From Neelides folsomi (Eukaryota > Arthropoda > Collembola > Neelipleona > Neelidae), in assembly GCA_034687125.1 (NCBI GenBank), contig JAQGBZ010000167.1:62001-126000 (forward strand): a stretch of 64,000 nucleotides of DNA, written 5' to 3'. How positions within the stretch are numbered: the stretch's first letter is position 1; each line of letters opens with the position of its first letter. Below the pieces are notes generated by a model. That model saw nothing but the letters and a program-made list of their open reading frames with translations, did no database searches and was not told the DNA's origin. Both the position numbers and the translations under genes were made by a program. Shown here one piece after another: positions 55,721-64,000 of this stretch.

Positions 55721-58700
55721 ATGGCATCACATGAGAACAAAGGGAATCGCCTTCCGCCTATTAAACCTCCCAAGGCTCATGGTAAGAATCATAGCGCGAG
55801 TCTGAAGAGCGAGAAGACCAACAGCAAACGCGGATCTGTGAGATCGAAGCAAAATAGCAAAAGAGAAAGTGGAGAAACTCATCATCAATTTAAGATTAAA
55901 GTGAAAACGGGTGCGGGCGGAGATGACACGGCTTCAACTATTGTTAATGAGAAATCTAAGGTTAAAGGAGATGGAAGTGAACCGAGTCAAGCTGCATTTG
56001 ATTCTGGGTAATTGTAATTATAATTAATTAAATTAATTCAAAACACCTTTATAATCATTAATAATTTAAATGAAATTTATCTCATCTACCAAATTTTATA
56101 AAAACACATTTCATTATTTATTAAACTTTTATTTTTATTAAATGATGGCGATTAAAGGTAAAATTTATTTTATTAGGGAGATGGGAAGTTTTGGAGATAT
56201 TTTTCAAGCTGTTGTTGAAGACAAAAAAGCGAAAAAGAAAGTTATTAAAAGAGCCCCTGGGGCTGAAGAAATCAAATATCATATTGGACCTGAGGTAAAG
56301 ATAATTAAATAAATGTCAATTAACTAAATGCCAAAATTAGCCCTTAAATGTTTTTACATTTGTAGTGCAATAAATTTAATTTTGCATTCATTATGCATTG
56401 TTGGTTGTGTAATTTCTAATTAAATTGCCTATAGGTCATTGATGGCACTAATACTGAAAGAACGCCGGTTCCTCTTTGGGTCAAAGAAGCTTCATTGGCA
56501 CGTTTTTCCCAAGTGCTTGCTAAAACTTCTGATGAACTCATTGAAAGTGTATGATTAAATATTCAATATAAATAATAGAATTATAATTATAATTAAGTAA
56601 TAGAATTTAAAATAAAATTTAATAGAGTTAAATAGAAAATAAACAATTGGATAATTTTTATAATTGATTAAATTTAGACACCGGTTGGTTCGAATATTGA
56701 AGAAGTGAGATTCATTAAAGATAAAGATGAGAAAAAGTCGCCTGAAATGAGTTGGTTCCTCAGTTTGACTCATATTGAAGAAGATGAATTTGATGCTGAG
56801 GCGGAAGTTGTCGAACATGCCAAAATTAAACTTGATTGTAAGAATATTTAAATACTAATTGAATATTATGCATTATTTAACTAATTGTTATTTATTTTAT
56901 AAATTGTTATTTGATTTCAGACGACGCTCCTTCATCAGTTGACAAAGAAGACATTTATATCATTATCCCTTCAAAGATCAACAATCCCGATGGTTCGATC
57001 ACCATGAAAGACAAAATCCGTGTGATTCTTTCAGAAACAGAAACACAATTTACATTGCAACTTAAAGGGAATTACGTGCCAGACCATTCAGAGCATATTC
57101 ATGAAGTGCATAAAAAGAACGACCATTATAGAAAAGTGCGAGTCGAATGAAATTAATAATTTAATATTAATTATTAAATGTTTAAAGTTATGAATATTAG
57201 CTGACTTAAACCGCTACGCAATAAGTTTAGAGGGGTTTGGGACGATAAAATAACCTTGAGCATTATTGCGTATTTTTCAATGTGTTATAATTACAGGTAT
57301 TGAGACTCCACAAAGAATCTGATGCTTACACAGACCGCGAAAGTCAAACTTTTTATGAACGTGAACGGGACAAATCCACCTTGATGAAACAAGTGCCAAC
57401 TGAAGAACTTGCCATTCAAGCGGATAGTTTTGCCATTCATGATGAATTTGAAGCTTTGAAGGAGAAATTAGCAATGCAAAAACGAAAAGCTGAAGGTACT
57501 TATTATCAACAGTATGTAAATTTAAATGTATTTTAACTTATAATAAGTATTTCAACAACTCTGATTTTTTAAAAGAAATCGATAGGGATTGTACTAATTT
57601 AATTTTATTACCTTAAGTTTATTTAAGTATATTATTTTCTAAAATTCTTAATGGTCACTTCAATAAAATAAATTGTCTAACTTTTAAAAATGATAAAAAT
57701 ATTTTTATTCAGACGATGCTTTGATGTCCGACATGATGAAGAACACAACAGGATACAGCGAAAAGAAAATGAAACCACAAAGACGCGGATCTGAAATGAC
57801 TGACGATTCAGATGACGATTATTATAGGAAAGGAGCAGACGACATTGACTGGGCCCTTTATGATGATTCCGAAGATGAACTCAAAACTCCTCCGAATGAA
57901 ATTAGTGAAGAAGAACTTCACATGAGCACTGATTTAGATGAATTTGAAACTGCATTAACTTTAGATGGTTTGAATTCGAAAATATTGTTCAATATTCCCA
58001 CAAGCAACTTTAGAATTAAATCTAATTGATATTTTTTAATATTTATTATTCTTATTTTATAAATGACTTTGTTACTTTTTGTTATAGAGGTTTATATGAA
58101 GAAAGCAGAAAAGGCCAATAGCATTGGACCAAAACTCCTCCCTGACATTACTTTTGCTATAATGATTATTGAGCGAATGATCAGCATGAATATTCACCAA
58201 GATAAACAAGCAGACATGAGAGAATTTGAAATTCTTCCACCTGAGAGAGAAAAAACTTTAAGTAATTTGAAAAATTAAAATTTAATTATTACTGCAATTA
58301 AAATTTTAATTTATTAAAAATTAACTAATTAAATTTTAAAAAATAGGGCCAATGTATATGAGGCAAATTGCCAGGAAAAGTCAATTGATCGATCTTGGAC
58401 CAGCTCTGAAGAGATATTGGACATTCAGATCGTTTTCTGTGACAGAAGGACGAGAAGTCACTGCGATGATTCTTCATCCAACAAACGGAGTAAACAATTA
58501 AATTTTATAATCTTAATGATTCTTTCTAAATTTCAACTTTAAATTGGATTAATTTGATTATCCAAGTTTAATTAATTTGGTTGATCAAATAATTATTTTT
58601 CGTATAGAATATGATCTGCACAGCATTCGGTTCAGTCGAATTTGCTAATGAATCAGAAGGAACTGTTTGCATTTGGAGTGCCAAAAATGTTTTGTATCCT

Positions 58701-60611
58701 GAGCGAATTTACCGTTTCCGAGTGTCTGTCACTGCAATTGCTTTTTCGAGCTTGACTCCCTATCTCCTTGCTATTGGGTTGATTGATGGACATTTACTCG
58801 TTTATGACATAAGACCAAATTTGGCTCCTCAGATCATCTATTCAACAATGTATGTATTTTGTACTTAATATTAATTTTATTCACTACTAAACAATCAATG
58901 GAATCTATTTTATAAAATACGATTTTTTTAAAATATAATAATTCTTTTAATATAAGTGGAACGACGAATAAACACACCGGACCAATTTGGGAAATTGCAT
59001 GGATGAAGGAAAGTGAAGTTTCGTCTTCTGGGAAAGTTAAAGATATTCTCATTTCAATTGATGACGAAGGTCTCATTTACCGCTGGGCTGGCGGAAGTGG
59101 AAAAGGATTTAATTTTCAAAGTATTATAAATATTTTAATTTAATAATTAGTTACATATCATTAAAATAAGTAAGAGATTAATCTTAATTGTAATTAATTG
59201 TTTTATTAACTTTAGCAATGCTGAAAATTAGACGAAGTTCTTTGAAGATTCCAGGACGAAGAGAACGAAGAGCAGAAGCTTTGATTTCCCAACATTCGGC
59301 AACTTTCGCTATTTGCTTTTTACCTCATGAACCTGGAAAATATTTGATTGGAACTGAGGAAGGATTTATCCATAAGGTCAGTTGGATAAATATTTTTAAA
59401 TTATATTTAGCTGACAACTTTAATATATTATTTAGTTTCTTGTGGAATCCATTTTTATATGATGACTGTTAATGATTATCTCTTAATTTTAGTGCTCTGT
59501 GGCATATTCAGAACAATTTCTTTCAACTTACATTGGGCATGCAGGGCCGATCTACAGAATTGTATTTTCCACGTTTACAAAAGATATTTTTATTACGTCT
59601 TCTGGAGATTGGTCGGTTAAAATATGGAAAGAAGATTCGACAACTCCTCTGATCAGTTTAATGACTGGCCTTGTAAGATTTTAACTATAATTATTAGACT
59701 TTAATTATAATTAAAAGCTATAATATGTAATTATTAAAATAATATCTTATTTTTAAACAGCGCACTATATTTGATGTGACCCCGTGTCCTTTTATGTCAA
59801 GCGTCTTCATTTGTTTAGCTGAATTTGAAATCCAAGTTTGGGATTTGACAATGAATACTTTAGAACCTGTAATTCAGCTCACTTCAAATCCTCCTAATGG
59901 ATTAAGAAAAGTTCTTTTTTCTGATCATCTCAAAGTACTTAATTTTAATCCTTTTAAAAGTTTAATTTTGAATTTATCTTTAAATAAAGTTAAATGAAAT
60001 TAATTTTAATTAATTGTTAATTATGTGTGTTCAATGTTTTTTAATGCAATCGCTAACTCAACTAATTTAATTTAATTTAGAGTGTCATCATTGCTGATAC
60101 TGAAGGGATCATAACTTTATATGGACTTCGCAATTTCCCTATTCAACCTGATGAAAAATCCGATCAGGTATTTATATAAAATTACATTTAAGTATTGGTT
60201 CATAATCTATCATTATAGATAAAACCAAATTAATAAATAGTTATCCAATTAATAAATTACGTTCATCTATTAACTTTTTAATTAAACAGTTTAAACTTTT
60301 TAATTAAGATTGAACAACTTCTTGAACAAATTATTCCCGGGCACAAAAGACCAGTCAAAGATACGCTTTCACTTCAACTTGACGGAAAAGCCTCTCGTCA
60401 TATTCACAAAAAGTATGGAAGGGGAAGTATGAAGAACATGAGCAAAGCAGAACGAGAGGCGCTGAAGAATGCGAAACAAATGAGCAACATGCATGGACAT
60501 CACCACCATCATCACACCGATCACGACGACCACGATCATGATGAACATGAAAAACATGACCACGAGCATCACAAGCACGTGGCAACGTTTGGGGACGATG
60601 AAAAGAATTAA
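55721..60611 (+). CDS. DNAI4: Dynein axonemal intermediate chain 4 (WDR78) homologue
   Basis: Sixteen exons join to about 991 residues: 55721-56007, 56177-56294, 56435-56548, 56678-56837, 56921-57135, 57297-57495, 57713-57967, 58088-58261, 58347-58489, 58608-58849, 58957-59120, 59216-59376, 59493-59672, 59761-59934, 60081-60167, 60309-60611. The protein is an intermediate chain of inner-arm dynein in motile axonemes. After a basic Lys/Ser-rich start and an acidic linker, WD repeats occupy the second half: GTVCIWSAKNVLYPERIYRF, LLAIGLIDGHLLVYDIR, HTGPIWEIAWMKE, LIGTEEGFIHKCSVAYSEQF, TYIGHAGPIYRIVF, SSGDWSVKIWKED, AEFEIQVWDLTMNTLEPVI. This pattern, especially GTEEGFIHKCS, fits WDR78 better than WDR63. 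The C terminus is an unusual His/Asp/Glu tail. The junctions at 57135/57297 and 57967/58088 have weak donors and are least certain. Confidence 0.9.
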
Positions 60612-61219
60612 AAATGGTCCAATGATGAATTTATGTTTTAGATACACATTTATATTTGGATTTGGTAATATTGGTATTAAAGATCAATGTTGTGAAGTGT
60701 GCAATTAAAAGTCATTTAATTTTCAATTTGCATTACATTACACACTTAATAACTCAACTTACATTTACAATAATTATAAAAATACATTACATTTCTCTTT
60801 GTCTTCAGATCTAGAATTTAAAGTTTACAGCATTTTTAGTATTTCATCTCAAAATGGTTTACCGTTAATAACTTTAACTTAATTAATAATAAAAATAATA
60901 GGGCGACTGCACTCTGGAACTTTGAATTAGTAAAGTTTAATGTTAAACATAATTAAAGGAAAAAATAAACTTCGACTCTCACTTTTACGCGACTCTTGTT
61001 AGGATTCAAGTCAATGCTAAATTCCACTCCAAAGCTTCCTTATTTTATGAACACAAAATCTCTTGATAGAAAGAAAAAGAATGAAAAAAGTTAATTCTTT
61101 CTTTATTATTTAACTATTAAGCCCATTATTGTTATTCAAATGGAGTTTAATTGAAGTAAAATTTCCCAATTCTGACCATAATAATTATAAATTGTCATAA
61201 ATTACATTGAAATTATAAA
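60612..61219. other. Intergenic spacer
   Basis: AT-rich DNAI4 3' flank and MRPS23 upstream region with no coding capacity. The sequence gactctcacttttacgcgactc at about 60974-60995 is the only G+C-richer patch and might belong to the MRPS23 promoter. Confidence 0.4.
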
Positions 61220-61607
61220 ATGTCCGGTAGCCGTTTGAGCAAAATTGGAACAATTTATTCCAGGTAAAATATCTTTTACTTTTTACTTTACTCTGTACTT
61301 TAATTAATGCAGTTCAAAATTGAAAAATGTTAATTCTGTTAATGGTTTAACTATTAATTCTAATATACCATTTTTATTTACTTTAAGAACAACTGGACTT
61401 TTAAAGACGGGGACTTTAAAATATGAAGATCGTCCCATTTGGTATGATGTCTACCGAGTATTTCCACCCAAACTTGAGCCTTATTACGATCGACCTCCTG
61501 AAATCAAAACTGATATTCCGAAAATATTCTACAAGGAAGATTCCCAAAGAGCAGAAGAAGACAAACAGGGGAGAAAACATGTTTATAAACTTTTAAATCA
61601 ACAATAG
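61220..61607 (+). CDS. MRPS23: Small ribosomal subunit protein mS23, mitochondrial (MRPS23)
   Basis: Two exons, 61220-61263 and 61313-61607, join to 112 residues. mS23 is a metazoan-type protein of the mitochondrial ribosome small subunit. The start MSGSRLSKIGTIYSR and the block TGTLKYEDRPIWYDVYRVFPP followed by EPYYDRP are diagnostic. Between them lies an AT-rich insert of about 20 residues (roughly SVNGLTINSNIPFLFTL) absent from relatives I remember. It looks like an intron, but removing it with any visible GT/AG pair breaks the frame, so it is kept as coding. The protein is at the short end for the family, and the tail ends KHVYKLLNQQ. Confidence 0.82.
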
Positions 61608-62270
61608 ATCCTCCTTAAATGCTGTACTTTTTATAGTGTTTAATCTTATAATTACAATCTTATCTTTAACTATTATGAACAATGTTTTAGTATAGCTATT
61701 TGAGTTAAAAAAATGTGAGTCATTCTTATGTCAGTAAACAATGTAATAGTAATTAGATTTTAAAAATTGTTTAATAAAAAATTTAAAACTTTAACGTTAA
61801 TTTTATAATTCTTCCATTATCCATAATATGAAGATTTATGCCATTGCATGGAATGCATTATTGTTGAGTGTAAAATTCTGCAATTACGTTAAATTTTAAT
61901 TTACTATTGTATACTTTAACTTTAATTCAACCTTAAATATTTTGCGGAATTAAATGAATGCCCTTCCTAAAACAGGGCACTTTGATAAATTAAAAAGCGG
62001 CGATTACTATTTGCTGCTACTTGATAGATCCTTTTCAAATGCTGCAATGCTGAAGAATTCATTTTCCCATTTTCCGGCGAAGAAAACAACAAGCGCCTGA
62101 ACTTTTAATTGACATTTAAAATTGCCAATTGACTAATTGATAATTGGCTTAATGATCGAGAGATCCAATTACTACATTTAAAAAGACTCCCGTTTGAATA
62201 TTCAATATAAGGTTAGTTTTACATTTTTCACTCTATAAATTATCCAAAGTGTAATTAAAAATATGATTAG
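61608..62270. other. Intergenic spacer
   Basis: Contains the MRPS23 3' flank (aataaaaaatttaaaac near 61773 could be a polyadenylation signal) and the promoter/leader of the methyltransferase gene. No coding frame is supported. Confidence 0.4.
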
Positions 62271-64000
62271 ATGGATTTACCACGTGGATATAATTCCTTT
62301 GAAGAGTATTCCTCACAAGTTGTAGAACTCTTGAAAACATTTTCATGGGTTTTCAATTTCAAAATGATAGAAATCATCAATTTAGAAAATATGAGTCAAA
62401 TACCTACAGAAATCGTTCAATCATTCAATGAGTTCACAAACGATGAATTTTCCAACTTCTTGCATCATCCAGAGTTATTCCTCAATTTCGACGTAAATTA
62501 ATGCAATTAACATTATTGTTATATCTATCATGTTATTTCTTTAAAAAAAATTAAATGGCAATTATATTGAAATGGATCTCATTATCTTTTTAGAATACAA
62601 TTCATGAAAGTCTCAAATGGTTCATTGAGCGGTGCCTCAAATTGAGATCCATAAATTACGAAAATAGTTATGAAAAATTTGAACATCTTTTCAATCCTGG
62701 TTTGAAGGCTCCTAAAAAATGGCCAATTAAAAAATTTCAAGAAGTCAATTACTTTGCCCACTTTGTTGGGGAAAAGGCCAAAGAAAGGAAATCTGAAGTT
62801 GTAATTGACATTGGAGCAGGATTAGTAAGTTAATCAAATCACATTAAAAAATAAATTGAGATCGAATAATTCAATCTGATTCGGATTCGTATTAGGACTC
62901 ATCGACTTATGATTTTTATTTTAGGGCTATCTTTCTCAAAAATTGTCAAGTGACTACGAAATGTCTGTCATTGCTGTTGAAGGAGTAAAAGATCGGGTTT
63001 CTTCCGGAGAGAAATTTAATAATTTAGATCCAAACACCAAATCTGTTGTTTTTGCCAATTTGAAGCTTAATAAGGAAATTGGAATTCAATTAGAGCCTCT
63101 TGTTACCAATTTAGAGAATGTGACGTTGGTGGGACTTCATGCTTGTGGAGATTTGACCCCTTGGACTCTTAAAGCTTTTGCAAGTTGTTCGAAATTCAAA
63201 ACATTGGCAATCGTTTCTTGTTGTTATCATAAAATGGGCCTAATTGAACATAAAAACTTTCCAATGAGTCTTTCATTAGGAAATATTTTACAAGATCAAT
63301 CTTATTTAAATACTTATTTTTTCCGTTTGGCATCTCAAAGATGTGGAGAAAATCGTTTCTTGGAAAATATTGAAAATGAAACTAAAAGAGTTTTCTTTCG
63401 GTCAATTTTAGAGCTTTATGGATCAAATGGTGATTTACATTTAATAATCAATATTTAATATTATAACGATCTTCGTTACAATCTAGTTAAGTATAATATT
63501 ATTTATTTCCTAATGGGATATTTAACTTGGAATCATTGAATTCAATTTCTTATCTGAAATTTGAAATAGAAAATTGCCAAATTAAAAAATTGAAACGAGG
63601 AACAGTTAAAGGCGAATTGGTCGATTTTGAAACTTATGTCGAAAATACTTTGGGAGTTAACGGATCATTTCATTTTGAAGGATGCAACAAATCATATGAT
63701 AAAATTAAAGAAGAATTAATGAGTCTTTATTTCAATGTAATTCAGATAACTTTAATATTTAATTTTTTCATATTTAACTTAAAACTTAAACTAAAACTTA
63801 AACTTACTTAATTAACTTAAAACAATAAAATTCATTGGATATTGATATTTGGTTTATTAGAACTTTGTGGGATGAATAAATAATGTTTTTATTTGTCTGT
63901 TATTGACAGAGTTTGAAATATTATAAAGTTGTATCAGGATTGATTGCATTACAAGGAATGCTGCAGAACATTGCAGAAGATTTGATTCTTTTTGATCGTT
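62271..64000 (+). CDS. Methyltransferase-like protein 25 / RRNAD1 family, 3' end beyond window
   Basis: Five exons are visible: 62271-62492, 62594-62824, 62925-63429, 63570-63736 and 63910 to the window edge, all in consistent phase, giving over 400 residues. The first ~150 residues include LNFDNTIHESLKWFIERCL and APKKWPIKKFQEV. The SAM-binding motif I is VVIDIGAGLGYLSQKL, split by intron 2. VTLVGLHACGDLTPWTLKAF and LAIVSCCYHKMG are hallmarks of the METTL25/METTL25B (RRNAD1) group. KKLKRGTVKGELVDFETYV and QGMLQNIAEDLILFDR match the conserved C-terminal half. Target and reaction are not established from sequence. The exon joined at 63429/63570 replaces a read-through stop at 63456. The choice between METTL25 and METTL25B is left open. 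Confidence 0.83.

Noticed and set aside
57136-57150. DNAI4 ending at the stop at 57148
   Set aside because: The downstream exon at 57297 continues in phase into WD repeats, so the stop is read only if the weak donor at 57136 is ignored.

Overview
This window is nuclear DNA from an animal, most likely an arthropod. It is strongly AT-rich. Its genes have many small exons and short introns (about 50-150 bp). The identifiable proteins are typical metazoan ones: CNOT1, SMC3, GINS1, TAF10, TMEM104 and MINDY3. A family-18 chitinase and a CYP2-type cytochrome P450 favour an arthropod, and a dynein intermediate chain (DNAI4/WDR78) implies motile cilia or flagellated sperm. I cannot place it more exactly from sequence alone; a springtail or a similar lineage would fit. 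I joined exons by hand, checking GT/GC-AG sites, reading-frame phase and agreement with remembered family conservation.

Layout. 1-4.1 kb is gene-poor. TAF10 (+) lies at 4.7-5.4 kb, preceded by a GC-richer promoter. An SLC5-type sodium-coupled transporter (+, 12 coding exons) spans 6.5-9.6 kb. A small leucine-zipper protein of unknown identity (-) follows at 10.4-11.9 kb. 12.4-15.3 kb is a transposon-rich patch: a 402-bp foldback element with TA flanks, a decayed Tigger/pogo transposase, and an orphan 327-codon ORF whose 5' end lies inside a large palindrome. A P450 (-) is at 15.5-17.9 kb and an intronless ECHDC3-like crotonase (-) at 18.6-19.4 kb. 19.5-22.3 kb is intergenic and holds a hairpin repeat and a 920-bp hAT-like element with a perfect 8-bp target duplication. 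A GH18 chitinase-like gene (+) lies at 22.4-25.0 kb and MINDY3 (-) at 27.0-29.3 kb.

CNOT1 (-), in 13 coding exons, fills 32.1-41.6 kb, with a recognisable core promoter and leader exon near 42.1-42.4 kb. Its conserved first ~200 residues are not visible. TMEM104 (-) at 43.5-47.2 kb is divergent from GINS1 (+) at 48.1-49.0 kb, and the two probably share a promoter region. SMC3 (+) follows at 49.8-54.5 kb, then DNAI4/WDR78 (+, 16 exons) at 55.7-60.6 kb with an unusual His-rich tail, mitochondrial ribosomal protein S23 (+) at 61.2-61.6 kb, and a METTL25/RRNAD1-type methyltransferase (+) that runs off the right edge.

There is no operon-like logic. Most genes are independent housekeeping units: transcription initiation, mRNA deadenylation, DNA replication, cohesin, deubiquitination and mitoribosome. 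GINS1 and SMC3 are neighbours with related chromosome roles, but this may be chance. No tRNA, rRNA or CRISPR array was found.
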